Shown here one piece after another: positions 17,169 to 27,541 of a DNA stretch of 50,022 bases. Location of the stretch: NCBI GenBank assembly GCA_903994795.1, contig CAJEYI010000004.1:1-50022 (forward strand), written 5' to 3'. The stretch is from an uncultured bacterium (GTDB lineage Bacteria > Patescibacteriota > Minisyncoccia > Phycocordibacterales > Phycocordibacteraceae). The position numbers and the translations under genes are program-made. Positions within the stretch are counted from its first letter, which is position 1. Every line of letters begins with the position of its first letter. The notes beneath the pieces are model-generated. The model worked only from the letters and a program-made list of their open reading frames with translations. It did not search any database and was not told the origin of the DNA.

Positions 17169-17687
17169 ATGGCAGTAATTAAACACGCAGCACAACGAGT
17201 TGGAGTTTTCATAGATACTCAGAATTTATACCACAGTGCAAAACATCTCTATAAGACACGAGTGAACTTTGCAAAAGTGCTTGAAGAGGCAGTGGGTGGA
17301 CGAACGCTCGTTCGTGCTATTGCATACGTTATCAGCACTGAAAGCGGAGATGAAGACGCATTTTTTGATGCTCTTACCAAAATCGGCATTGAAACGAAAG
17401 TAAAAGGTCTACAGATATTTGCTGATGGTGCGAAGAAAGCTGACTGGGATGTAGGCCTTGCGATTGACGCAGTTAAGATTGCACCTAAACTAGACACAGT
17501 AATCATTGCATCTGGAGACGGTGACTACGTACCACTTATTGAATACTTAGATATGAATGAGGGGTGCCAGGTGGAAGTTATTTCATTTGGAAAGTCTTCT
17601 TCTGCGAAAATTAAAGAGGCAGCTCACGCCTTCACCGACATGTGTGATGACCCGAAGAAGTTTTTGATTGGATACAGGGGCCAGTAG
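17169..17687 (+). CDS. NYN-domain (LabA/DUF88-like) putative ribonuclease
   Basis: VGVFIDTQNLYHSAKH, DWDVGLAIDAVKIAPKLDTVIIASGDGDYVPLIEYL. Confidence 0.87.
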   Translation: MAVIKHAAQRVGVFIDTQNLYHSAKHLYKTRVNFAKVLEEAVGGRTLVRAIAYVISTESGDEDAFFDALTKIGIETKVKGLQIFADGAKKADWDVGLAIDAVKIAPKLDTVIIASGDGDYVPLIEYLDMNEGCQVEVISFGKSSSAKIKEAAHAFTDMCDDPKKFLIGYRGQ

Positions 17688-17774
17688 TAATCTTACAAAA
17701 TTTCATTTTGTTGAAAGTGCTCCCGTCATGGGCGAGTACCGGTTATACTCTAAGTAGTATGACTCTTCTTTTGT

Positions 17775-19373
17775 ATGACCACCAAAATTGAACCAAATGA
17801 TACAAATACGGATTCATCTCCTTACATTCGAACATTTGCGAAGGATTTTGCTGTGCTTGCTGCGAAAGATCCTGAAGGTGCAGCTCACGCTAAAGATAAA
17901 CGTCCACGCCCGAAACCTGCACCATTAAGTAACGAGCAACTTCCATCAAAAAAACCAGTGAAGGGCAGAATAGATGATCAGCCAATCAAGGAGTTTGATC
18001 CTGGAGATTTGTCTAAGATAAACATCGACACGGGTGAAATTTCAAATGAGCACCCTCAAGATATTCCAAATGAGGCCTATGAAAAGGAGCCTGCTGCTGA
18101 AGTCTTGGAACTTCCTAAACTTAAAGATGGGGACATTATAGAAAGCATTAACAGCATTAAAGGTCTCGTGAAGACCCCGAAAGCGGCAACTTCAGGTGAG
18201 CCGACTGATGCAGAGAGGGCAGCTATCTTGGCGAGACTAAAAGCACGTGCTTCATCAGTCACATCGACACCCGCAGAGACACCAGCACCAACCATAACTC
18301 CAGCCACGAAACAAGTTCAGAAATTCGAAGTCGTTACTCCTGAATCAGTTCCAGTAGCTACAACAATACCCGTACCCGTAGAGACCCCCAAACTCCCAGA
18401 GCAACATTCAGAAAAGCCAGCCCCAGACATAGCGTCTCCAATTCATACATATACAAGTGATTTCGCTGACCAAATTGATTCTAAAGGAGCAAGCACTTTT
18501 TCTGTACTTGCAGCAGAGAAAGATGCTCCCGTCCGCAGACCTGCGCAACAACCAAAGAGAAAAGCATTTCCAATACTTCCAATATTTGCTGCTGTTACAC
18601 TTATTCTAATCGGCGCCGGAGGTGTTTACTTTGCATATACATTTATGCAAAAAACTGCACCCATTGCAATTATTAGTGCGCCCAACACACTTATTCCCTA
18701 CGATAGCAAGATACAATTAGCAGGCACTCGTGACACACTACTTTCAAACCTTGCTGAAGTCGCATCAAGACCTCTAGCGTTAAATTCAATACTCTATATC
18801 TACGCAAACTCAACGGCAACAAGTACTCAGAATATGGGAAATGATACAGTTAGCCAACTAAATTTACGCGCCCCAACAATCTTGCTCAGAAACATCGATC
18901 CTTCAAGTATGGTTGGCGCACTGAATACGAATGGGCAAACACGAGCGTTCTTTATTTTTAGAGTTACTTCCTATGAAAGAACTTTTGCAGGAATGCTTCA
19001 ATGGGAACCCTCACTACAACAAAATCTATCTATTCTTTTCCCGCTATACCCAAAGCCAAAAGTACAATTGCCCCAGCTCTCAACATTGATATCGACATCA
19101 ACTCCTACAGCAAGCACAACAAACAAGACCTCTCCATTGCACACGGCGACCAGCACGGTTAATATGCCTATAGCTCCAACAATCGACACCTCCGTTCCAC
19201 AGTCTCAGTTTACTGATGAGATAGTGGCAAATCGAAGTGTACGTGCACTAAAGGACATTTCTGGAAGAACGATTGTCCTATATGGATATGCCGATAAAGC
19301 AACCTTGATCTTAGTGCGAGATGAAGATGCCTTTACCTTTATTGTGAACAGACTCTCTGTTGGTGCTAGCTAA
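17775..19373 (+). CDS. Hypothetical single-pass membrane protein with Pro/Thr-rich cytoplasmic region
   Basis: 532-aa ORF; TM segment FPILPIFAAVTLILIGAGGVYFAYTF. Confidence 0.7.
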   Translation: MTTKIEPNDTNTDSSPYIRTFAKDFAVLAAKDPEGAAHAKDKRPRPKPAPLSNEQLPSKKPVKGRIDDQPIKEFDPGDLSKINIDTGEISNEHPQDIPNEAYEKEPAAEVLELPKLKDGDIIESINSIKGLVKTPKAATSGEPTDAERAAILARLKARASSVTSTPAETPAPTITPATKQVQKFEVVTPESVPVATTIPVPVETPKLPEQHSEKPAPDIASPIHTYTSDFADQIDSKGASTFSVLAAEKDAPVRRPAQQPKRKAFPILPIFAAVTLILIGAGGVYFAYTFMQKTAPIAIISAPNTLIPYDSKIQLAGTRDTLLSNLAEVASRPLALNSILYIYANSTATSTQNMGNDTVSQLNLRAPTILLRNIDPSSMVGALNTNGQTRAFFIFRVTSYERTFAGMLQWEPSLQQNLSILFPLYPKPKVQLPQLSTLISTSTPTASTTNKTSPLHTATSTVNMPIAPTIDTSVPQSQFTDEIVANRSVRALKDISGRTIVLYGYADKATLILVRDEDAFTFIVNRLSVGAS

Positions 19374-19396
19374 TTCAGACGTGTTAGAATTTACGT

Positions 19397-19759
19397 ATGA
19401 CTGACACAAACACATACAAGGCCCGCCTTATTGAAGAAAAGACAAAACTAGAATCCGAGTTAGCCCCAATAGCAAGACCTTCATCAGAAAACCAAAATGA
19501 GTGGGAAGCCACCGAGTCAGACACGGTGCAGGAGGCTGATATTCATGATCAGGCAGATCATCAAGATGAATATCAGGAGAATCGAGCTATTGTGGACGTG
19601 CTAAACGGCAGATACCAAGAAGTACTATCCTCACTGAAACAAATAGAAGATGGTACGTATGGAGCATGTGAAGTGTGTGGTGCAGAAATCGAGGAAGAAC
19701 GACTCGATGCTGACCCTTCAGCAAAAACCTGCAGAACGCACTTAGGAGCAGGGGATTAG
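19397..19759 (+). CDS. DksA/TraR-like zinc-finger protein
   Basis: ADIHDQADHQDEYQENRAIVDVL...ALxQIEDGTYGACEVCGAEIEEERLDADPSAKTCRTH. Confidence 0.85.
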   Translation: MTDTNTYKARLIEEKTKLESELAPIARPSSENQNEWEATESDTVQEADIHDQADHQDEYQENRAIVDVLNGRYQEVLSSLKQIEDGTYGACEVCGAEIEEERLDADPSAKTCRTHLGAGD

Positions 19760-19788
19760 ACTTCAGAAAAACTTCATACTTTCCTCAG

Positions 19789-19818
19789 AAAAAATACTGA
19801 CTGGCTTCAGTATTTTTT
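19789..19818 (+). terminator. Rho-independent-like terminator
   Basis: AAAAAATACTGA-loop-TCAGTATTTTTT. Confidence 0.75.
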
Positions 19819-19846
19819 CATATCATTTCCGTACAATAAATAGAGT

Positions 19847-21391
19847 ATGACGGAGAAGAAACACACAAAGCCAGAAACAATTCGCGGGTACGCTCGTGTT
19901 ATTGCTGCGCAACCGATTGGTGCGAGTGCCTCTCTCGTCACCATTGAAGCAGACATAACCCTTGGTCTTCATTCATTTTCAATCGTTGGACTCCCTGATA
20001 AGGCAATGGAGGAGTCTAGGGATAGGATCTCTGCCGCAATACGCCATGCTGGTTTTAAATCACCAAAATCTACAAATCGAAAAATTGTATTATCTCTTTC
20101 TCCAGCAAACTTACGCAAGGAAGGTTCTCACTATGACATTCCACTTGCACTTTGTTACTTAGCTGCTGCTGGTGAGATTATCCTTCCAGATACACCGATA
20201 TTATTCTTAGGGGAACTGTCTCTTAATGGGGAAATACGGCCGGCTCGTGGAGTCCTCTCGCAAATTATTGCTGCAGAATTAGCAGGAATTAAAACAGTCT
20301 TTGTCCCGCCGGGGAATGTTCAGGAAACTCTTTTGTGTGATAGTGTTGCGGTATACGCGCCACAAACCCTTGCAGAATTAGTATCACACATACAAGGGAA
20401 AAGGATATTGCTGCCGCAAACCACAAAGACACCCTTTCACAAGAAACCATTTGCAATAAATTTATCTGACATAAAAGGGCAGGAGACGGCGAAACGCGCG
20501 CTTGAGATTGCTGCGGCTGGCAGACACAACATTGTTCTATACGGACCACCCGGCACAGGCAAAACCATGCTTGCACGTGCTTTATCTGGGATCTTGCCCC
20601 CACTTACACCCGCAGAAATTCTAGCAGTGACTGCGATACACTCGACCGCTGGCATCTTGCAAGAAGGAGAGATTGTATCTTATCCACCATTTAGGTCACC
20701 TCACCACACCGTGTCACATACAGCTATGATTGGTGGCGGCGCAGTTCCTCGAGCAGGTGAAGTTACTTTGGCCCATAAAGGAGTGTTGTTCTTAGATGAA
20801 TTCCCAGAATTTGATACGCGCGCACTTGAGGCACTGCGGCAACCTCTTGAAGATAAGGTGATTACGATTTCAAGAAATAAAGCCACATTTGTGTTTCCGG
20901 CAGATTGCATGATTGTCGCAGCTCTGAACCCGGCAGAAACTCTTACAACGTCATCTCGAACGGCAATCCGCGCCGCTGAAAAACAAGCACGCAAGATTTC
21001 GCGACCAATCGCAGACCGCCTTGATCTATGGGTCGAGGTTGCGCATGTTTCGCAAGAAGAAATGCGTGATGAAACCACTGGCGAGACTTCAGAAGCAGTA
21101 CGCCAACGTGTTGCAGATGCTCGAGATCGCATGTATGCCAGGAACAATCTCTCTATTACTAATTCCCAGCTACCGCCTCACATGATCGAAACCGTGACCC
21201 ACCTTACCTCTGAAGCAAAAGAGGTTCTAATAAAGGCTTCCGGGAAATTGAATTTATCTCCACGAGCATATCACCGCACCATACGTGTTGCTCGGACCAT
21301 TGCAGATTTACGCAATGGGGAAGACATAACGAAAGAAGACGCCCTCGAAGCACTTCAATACCGTCCGCGAGGCATGTTTGGTTTTGAATAA
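19847..21391 (+). CDS. YifB/ComM-family Mg-chelatase-like AAA ATPase
   Basis: [68 protein letters not shown]. Confidence 0.95.
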   Translation: MTEKKHTKPETIRGYARVIAAQPIGASASLVTIEADITLGLHSFSIVGLPDKAMEESRDRISAAIRHAGFKSPKSTNRKIVLSLSPANLRKEGSHYDIPLALCYLAAAGEIILPDTPILFLGELSLNGEIRPARGVLSQIIAAELAGIKTVFVPPGNVQETLLCDSVAVYAPQTLAELVSHIQGKRILLPQTTKTPFHKKPFAINLSDIKGQETAKRALEIAAAGRHNIVLYGPPGTGKTMLARALSGILPPLTPAEILAVTAIHSTAGILQEGEIVSYPPFRSPHHTVSHTAMIGGGAVPRAGEVTLAHKGVLFLDEFPEFDTRALEALRQPLEDKVITISRNKATFVFPADCMIVAALNPAETLTTSSRTAIRAAEKQARKISRPIADRLDLWVEVAHVSQEEMRDETTGETSEAVRQRVADARDRMYARNNLSITNSQLPPHMIETVTHLTSEAKEVLIKASGKLNLSPRAYHRTIRVARTIADLRNGEDITKEDALEALQYRPRGMFGFE

Positions 21392-21408
21392 ATTGGACAT
21401 ACAATGGA

Positions 21409-22203
21409 TTGATGCGTATTAACTTTTTTGAGGAATGTATTGGGGACCCCGAAATAGATTTACAAAATGCAGCACTGATAACGTGGCCTTCTACTGTATA
21501 TATTGCTGCGACCTCGCTTGCTGAATTTATTGAGCGCCGTCGTGTTCTTTCAACCATAAACCCGACCGTCACGGCTGCATATTGGCCAGTACTTCCTAAC
21601 TCATACTGGATCTCTCCGTTTGCAGATCCGGGTGAATTAGAAATATTGAGGAATGAACTAATTTCTTATGACGGTGAGCATTTAACAGTGCTGCTTGATT
21701 TAGAACTCCCAATCCTAAAACCGTCTCAATTCAAAAGAAACTTTGTATCTTTTTTCACGAACCGAAGACGAATTACTCGACTTCTTCATATTCAGAAAGA
21801 AAATATATCATTTGCAACAGCTGAATACTGGTATGCAATTGGCTGGGCACATTTCTTAACTGTGCTTTTTGGAGTTACTTTCCCAAATAAAAAGAGCGGC
21901 CATTCGAGACTTATTATGTATTACAGTTCCACATTGCGACAAAATGGTGTCGTAAAGTACTCAGAAGCAATGGATTATATGAAAATCGCTCTAACAAAAG
22001 AAGCAGCAAAGGATAGGGGGGTGCAGGCAGCTCTGGGTACGACTGATGTTGGTATTTTTGGTAACGAAATCCAAATGCAACCTGAAGAACTTGCATATGA
22101 CTTAAGCCTGCTAAAATCTGCAGGATTTAAAGAAGCCACAATTTTTCGACTAGCTGGAATTCGACCTTATTTGTCAGTCTTATCTGAATTTATTGATTCC
22201 TAA
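21409..22203 (+). CDS. Hypothetical protein
   Basis: 264-aa ORF tightly following yifB; no family recognised. Confidence 0.65.
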   Translation: MMRINFFEECIGDPEIDLQNAALITWPSTVYIAATSLAEFIERRRVLSTINPTVTAAYWPVLPNSYWISPFADPGELEILRNELISYDGEHLTVLLDLELPILKPSQFKRNFVSFFTNRRRITRLLHIQKENISFATAEYWYAIGWAHFLTVLFGVTFPNKKSGHSRLIMYYSSTLRQNGVVKYSEAMDYMKIALTKEAAKDRGVQAALGTTDVGIFGNEIQMQPEELAYDLSLLKSAGFKEATIFRLAGIRPYLSVLSEFIDS

Positions 22204-23336
22204 ATACTGCAAACCTTATTTTCTTTGCAGTATGAAAATGGGTTCTGAGCACCTCGGACTTCGAAGTGTAGATGGGGGCCTGTTGCATCGCCAGTTGTTC
22301 CGACATACCCAATAACCTCTCCCACTGAGACAGAGTCACCATCCTGCGCCTTGACCACGCTCATGTGAGAGTAAAGTGTCTTAATTCCTTTACCATTATC
22401 AAGAATTACATAACTACCATATCCACCATTCCATCCGCCAGATCTAGAAAGAATAACTGTACCTGATGCTGCCGCATGAATAGGCGTTCCTGTTGGAGCA
22501 CCCAAATCGACAGCGTCCCACCCATGAAGTCCTTGAGTTAGAAGCGCTCCAGGAAGGGGATTACTAAAGAATCCTGGGAGGGCAGCCCCACTTCCTCCTC
22601 GATACGGATTACCTGTCGCATCACTAAAGTTCATTTTGGCTCCTGTGTGAGTAGCAGAAGCTGAGGATCCCGAGGTACCTGAAGTAGGCTTCGTTGAAAC
22701 GTCTGGTGATGATTTTGTGGACTTAGCTTGAGTGCTCGATAATTCGCCCCCGGGAATAATGATTGTTGACCCTGCAACTAGTGCTGTGTCCGCTGAAATA
22801 CCATTAAATTGTGCGATATCTGTGGCATCTGCTCCAAACTTCTTGGCAATTGTAGAAAGTGTTTCTCCCTTCTTTACCGTGTGCTGGATACCGGACACTG
22901 GAAGAATAACGAGCTTAGTGCCTTGTTTTATGGTGCTTGGATTAGTAATGTTGTTTGCCCAAAGAATTGTATTTACAGATACGCCGTATGTTTGTGCGAT
23001 TCCTGAAAGTGAGTCTCCAGACTTGACCACATAAGTAGAAATACTTCCTTTTGAACCCGGGTCGGAAGGTGAGTTTATGGTTGTGTCGCCCGCATCACGT
23101 GTGGCTGCTGGATTTATGGGAGACGTATCAAAATCTACACCCGACACGAGAGCGGTGCCGTCAGGTGTCGTCAGAGCCGTAGGGGTCACGACCTCATCTA
23201 TATTCGTACTAATTGGAGCAACCATAAGGCCTAAGCTTGGATTATGGAGCACGGGGGTTGGTTCTGTCTGAGCACTCGTGGTTGCGAAAGGCCAAGAGGC
23301 ACCTGCGTGGTTCGGCGATTCGATTGCAAACAACAC
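22200..23336 (-). CDS. M23-family peptidase with two LysM domains; true N-terminus lies upstream
   Basis: YVVKSGDSLSGIAQTYGVSVNTILWANN, HTVKKGETLSTIAKKFGADATDIAQFN, HGWDAVDLGAPTGTPIHAAASGTV, GDATGPHLHFEVR. Confidence 0.9.
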   Translation of the reverse strand: MLFAIESPNHAGASWPFATTSAQTEPTPVLHNPSLGLMVAPISTNIDEVVTPTALTTPDGTALVSGVDFDTSPINPAATRDAGDTTINSPSDPGSKGSISTYVVKSGDSLSGIAQTYGVSVNTILWANNITNPSTIKQGTKLVILPVSGIQHTVKKGETLSTIAKKFGADATDIAQFNGISADTALVAGSTIIIPGGELSSTQAKSTKSSPDVSTKPTSGTSGSSASATHTGAKMNFSDATGNPYRGGSGAALPGFFSNPLPGALLTQGLHGWDAVDLGAPTGTPIHAAASGTVILSRSGGWNGGYGSYVILDNGKGIKTLYSHMSVVKAQDGDSVSVGEVIGYVGTTGDATGPHLHFEVRGAQNPFSYCKENKVCSI

Positions 23337-23650
23337 TCCACCTGATATAAGAAGGAGGAAAAATAGGCGTAATCCTACCTTAAAAGAATGCCTTGAGTCA
23401 TTCTTGCCATATGCATATTCTGGATTATATTCTGATGAAGAATATTTGCTGTTTTGTGAAGGTAAAATAGTGAAATTGGGGGGAGATGGGAGTATCTGCT
23501 ACGTACAAAAACAGCTTATATAAGCCGTTTCTTGAGTTCTGCCGTGTCTGTCAACTTACACAGTATACCCTCCTGAAATATGAGGTCAACGCAGTAAAAC
23601 TTATCCTGTGCACAACATTTTTTGACCTATTTTGTTAATTTGTGAAGGGT

Positions 23651-23704
23651 GCACATAACCCACAATAAAGAATTTCGAGAAATCTTTTGTTGTGGGTTAT
23701 GTGC
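23651..23704 (+). repeat. Long hairpin with 15-bp perfect outer arms upstream of the UvrD-family helicase gene
   Basis: GCACATAACCCACAA ... TTGTGGGTTATGTGC, with an inner ATTTC/GAAAT stem. Confidence 0.8.
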
Positions 23705-23732
23705 TGACTATGTCTACTGATATAGTAGTACA

Positions 23733-25652
23733 ATGACGTACCTTGATGGATTAAATGATCGACAAAAAGAAGCTGTTTTGGCAACTGAAGGACCGATTTC
23801 GGTACTTGCCGGTGCTGGCTCAGGCAAAACACGAGTCCTTACGACGCGCATCTATCACTTAATCCGCAAAGGAGTTGCTCCTGAATCAATTCTTGCAGTT
23901 ACGTTTACCAACAAGGCCGCCCGCGAGATGAGAGAAAGGCTTGTGGCTCGACTAGAAACTGGTGGTGCACTACCATTTGTCGCGACCTTCCATGGACTAG
24001 GTCGAGAAATTCTCCAAAACTACGGTACTCCGCTCGGTATTCCTCGCTTTTTTACAATCTTTGACCGTGATGATTCTGAACGTGCAATAAAAGAGGGCCT
24101 TAAAGCGCTCGATGTAGACCCGAAGGAAATCGCACCACGCTTTGTTATGTCCCGAATAAGTAAGGCAAAAGGTGACGGCATGAGTCAGCAAATGTTTGCC
24201 GATCGACACGGAAGAGAGAGTTTCCGAAATAGAATCGTTGCTGATGTATGGAAAAGGTATGACGAATCTTTGAAAAAAGAAAAGGCTCTGGATTTCGATG
24301 ATTTAATTGTGCTTCCGGTAAAACTTTTAGAGAAGCACGAAGATGTTCGAGAACTTATTCAGAAACGATTTAAGTATGTGCACGTAGACGAATACCAAGA
24401 TACGAACCCTTTGCAAGCAAAATTTGTAGACTTGCTTTTGACTCCTCACAAGAATCTATTTGTTGTAGGCGATCTTGATCAGGCAATTTATTCATGGAGA
24501 AATGCGACTATTGAAAATTTACTTGAGTTTGAAAAAACATATCCAGGTGCACAAACAATAATTCTCGAACACAACTACCGCTCAACAAAGACAATTGTTG
24601 ATGCTGCAAATGGAATAATTGAATTAAATCGAAATAGAAAAGAGAAGCGGTCAGTCACTGACAACCCTAGCGGGGAACGCATCACAATTCATCCTGAAAA
24701 TTCAGCGGAAGGTGAGGGGAGATTTATCGCACGACAATGTAAAAAGCTTATGCGAGAAGGAGAGACTCCCGAGACTATGGCAGTGCTTTTTAGAACGAAT
24801 TTCCAATCACGAATTCTAGAGGAAGCATTTCTTGCTGAAGGAATCCCGTATAAGCTCTTAGGTACCCGCTTTTTTGATCGGAAAGAAGTCAAAGATGTTT
24901 TAGCATGGGTGCGTCTTTCACTAGAACCTACTCGGGAAAGTGACCGGGCCCGAGCAGTTCAGACTCCACCACGTGGAATAGGGAAGGTGACACTTGGAAA
25001 AATTATCGCGGGGAAGGCAGAAGATTTTAAACCGAGCGAGCGAGCGAAAGTTGCTGCATTTGATGAAATTGTTACCGCTCTAAATATTGCATCAGAGACT
25101 GAGCTTCCTTCTATATTTGTCCGCATGGTGATTGAGAAAAGCGGAATACAAGCACTACTTGAAAAGGGTGGGGAGGACGATCAGGAACGACTTGAGAATA
25201 TTAAGGAGCTCGCAACTCTTGCGACACGATACGATGCGCTCCCAGGAAAAGAGGGTATCGCACTTTTCCTCACCGACGCAGCACTTGCATCTGACCAAGA
25301 CGAGCTCGATCGAAAGGAAAATTCAAATGGTGTAACACTCATGACTGTTCATGCTGCAAAGGGGCTGGAATTCGATACAGTTTTTGTTACAGGCCTTGAG
25401 GAAGGACTATTCCCACACGAAGGAATGAATAAAGATGAAAAACGTGATGAGGAAGAAGAGCGTCGACTTTTCTATGTAGCAGTGACACGTGCAAAGAAAA
25501 GACTGTATTTAACATTCGCTCGGATTCGTCGTATCTATGGAACAGACTTTATGTCTGAACCATCATCTTTCCTACGAGATATTGACCCATCCCTTACGAA
25601 CTACCAAGAAGGTGCTGGTGATGACGATTTTGAGGATATAATTGAACTGTAG
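23733..25652 (+). CDS. UvrD/PcrA/Rep-type superfamily 1 helicase
   Basis: LNDRQKEAVLATEGPISVLAGAGSGKTRVLTTRI, VDEYQDTNPLQ, NYRSTKTI, TVHAAKGLEFDTVFVTGLEEGLFPH. Confidence 0.95.
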   Translation: MTYLDGLNDRQKEAVLATEGPISVLAGAGSGKTRVLTTRIYHLIRKGVAPESILAVTFTNKAAREMRERLVARLETGGALPFVATFHGLGREILQNYGTPLGIPRFFTIFDRDDSERAIKEGLKALDVDPKEIAPRFVMSRISKAKGDGMSQQMFADRHGRESFRNRIVADVWKRYDESLKKEKALDFDDLIVLPVKLLEKHEDVRELIQKRFKYVHVDEYQDTNPLQAKFVDLLLTPHKNLFVVGDLDQAIYSWRNATIENLLEFEKTYPGAQTIILEHNYRSTKTIVDAANGIIELNRNRKEKRSVTDNPSGERITIHPENSAEGEGRFIARQCKKLMREGETPETMAVLFRTNFQSRILEEAFLAEGIPYKLLGTRFFDRKEVKDVLAWVRLSLEPTRESDRARAVQTPPRGIGKVTLGKIIAGKAEDFKPSERAKVAAFDEIVTALNIASETELPSIFVRMVIEKSGIQALLEKGGEDDQERLENIKELATLATRYDALPGKEGIALFLTDAALASDQDELDRKENSNGVTLMTVHAAKGLEFDTVFVTGLEEGLFPHEGMNKDEKRDEEEERRLFYVAVTRAKKRLYLTFARIRRIYGTDFMSEPSSFLRDIDPSLTNYQEGAGDDDFEDIIEL

Positions 25653-25660
25653 ATTTCCTC

Positions 25661-26437
25661 ATGCTTCCAAAACAGTCACTTGGTCAGAATTTCCTTATGC
25701 ATCGGCAAACTGCCGAGCGGATTGTGTCTGCAGCTGACATAACTTCCGAAGATACCGTGCTAGAAATTGGTCCTGGCACAGGAATGCTTACAAAAGCACT
25801 TCTGGCGGTCGCCCAAAAGGTAATTGCTGTAGAAACCGACCATGAATTATTTCAGAAACTAGAGACAGATTTTACTAATGAAATTCAAGAGGGGAAGCTT
25901 ACGCTTATTTCAGCTGACGCACGTTCATTTGATCCGAGCACTATTCTCGAGGAATACAAACTGGTAGCAAATATTCCGTACTACATCACGGGTGAGTTGA
26001 TTAGAAAATTCCTCTCAACTTCCCACAAGCCGAAATTACTAACATTTCTTGTGCAAAAAGAGGTCGCTGTTCGTATAGCACGGAGCAAGAAGGAAAGTCT
26101 CCTATCACTCTCAGTAAAGGTGTACGGCACGCCTTCCTACAAGCTCACCGTCCCGAAAGGTGCCTTTTATCCAGCTCCCGCAGTGGACTCGGCAGTACTC
26201 TCGGTCAGTGACATAACTTCACCATTCGCATCAGACATTGAAGAATCTCGTTTTTTTGAGATTCTTCACGCTGCGTTTGCACATAAACGAAAGCAACTGG
26301 CAAAAAACCTTGAGGAGCTGTGTCCGTCAGAAATGGTTCGAGAAGCACTGGAAGAAGTGGGTATCTCTCCTAAAATTCGCGCAGAAGATGTTGAGTTATC
26401 TGACTGGCACAAACTGGCAAAGATTCTTGTAATTTAA
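25661..26437 (+). CDS. rsmA: 16S rRNA (adenine(1518)-N6/adenine(1519)-N6)-dimethyltransferase
   Basis: PKQSLGQNFLMH, VLEIGPGTGMLTKALL, VANIPYYITGELI. Confidence 0.93.
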   Translation: MLPKQSLGQNFLMHRQTAERIVSAADITSEDTVLEIGPGTGMLTKALLAVAQKVIAVETDHELFQKLETDFTNEIQEGKLTLISADARSFDPSTILEEYKLVANIPYYITGELIRKFLSTSHKPKLLTFLVQKEVAVRIARSKKESLLSLSVKVYGTPSYKLTVPKGAFYPAPAVDSAVLSVSDITSPFASDIEESRFFEILHAAFAHKRKQLAKNLEELCPSEMVREALEEVGISPKIRAEDVELSDWHKLAKILVI

Positions 26438-26502
26438 TACACATACACCTATATAGATAGCAGAAATTGCGTGAGATATTGTGATATTCTGTAGGTAGTA
26501 GT

Positions 26503-27540
26503 ATGGCATCATTCTCTCGAAAAACCCGTATTGTGGGTGCGCTTGTCATAGCAGGCGTACTTGTTGTGGGTTCGGTAGTGGTTTCTGGTTCAGGTCTCTC
26601 ATTTTTAAATCCACTAACAGTAAACGCTGCTTCCTCACAAGAACTTTTGCAGTCATTTGCAACTCGCGACAGTGACAACGATGGACTTCCTGACTGGGAA
26701 GAACAGCTGTATGGCCTTGACCCAAACAATGCACACTCATTTAGTCCGACAATGACTGACGGAGAAGCTGTGTCAAAAGGACTTGTGAAAGCTAAGTTTA
26801 TGACGCAGGAACTTGCTTCATCGACTGACGCAACAACAACTGATCCATACCCAGACGCACCAACCGCAGCTCCCGGATCTCTAACCGAGCAATTCTCTCA
26901 AGCCCTCCTTACGCAATATCTTAGTCAAAATCCAGACGGTAGTGCTCCAAGCGAAGCTGACATAACAAGCTTAGCTGAGCAAACAATGCAAACACTTGCT
27001 CAAAACAACGAGCACCAAGACCCGTACTCACTTGCTCAAATTCAAGGAACTGGAACAGGTCCGCTTGCACTTGAAACATGTGCGGTAAACATTGAAGAAG
27101 TATTTGGGAAGCATAATAGTCACGCACCTGAAGGTGAGCTCGCATATTTCTCTGATGCTGTAAATCTGCATGACAAGGCAGCACTTAGCAAGGTTGCTCA
27201 AATAGCCGGTGACTATACAAACATTGCTCCAGCACTTATACAGTTAAAGGTTCCTGTGGAGGCAGAGAATGCACACCTAGAAATCGCAAATGCAACATCT
27301 CGCCTTGGTGCTGATATTACTGACTTGAGCATGATGGATTCTGATCCACTTCGAGCATATTTAGGCTTGGCTCAATACAAAATTGACACAGCATCACTTT
27401 CGAAAGGAATTGCTGATTTAGGATCAGTGTTTTTGGCAGAGAAAGTAAGTATCCAGTCTGGTGATCCAGGCTATTCAATCTATACATTCGCAACAACGCT
27501 GGCGCAGACACCAGCGACTCCTGCGAGTACCCAAAACTAG
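26503..27540 (+). CDS. Hypothetical membrane-anchored protein with a thrombospondin type-3-like Ca-binding motif
   Basis: N-terminal TM and DSDNDGLPDWEEQLYGLDPNNA. Confidence 0.75.
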   Translation: MASFSRKTRIVGALVIAGVLVVGSVVVSGSGLSFLNPLTVNAASSQELLQSFATRDSDNDGLPDWEEQLYGLDPNNAHSFSPTMTDGEAVSKGLVKAKFMTQELASSTDATTTDPYPDAPTAAPGSLTEQFSQALLTQYLSQNPDGSAPSEADITSLAEQTMQTLAQNNEHQDPYSLAQIQGTGTGPLALETCAVNIEEVFGKHNSHAPEGELAYFSDAVNLHDKAALSKVAQIAGDYTNIAPALIQLKVPVEAENAHLEIANATSRLGADITDLSMMDSDPLRAYLGLAQYKIDTASLSKGIADLGSVFLAEKVSIQSGDPGYSIYTFATTLAQTPATPASTQN

Positions 27541-27541
27541 T

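Noticed and set aside
20701-21147. 148-aa minus-strand ORF opposite yifB
   Set aside because: Antisense shadow of a conserved AAA ATPase gene
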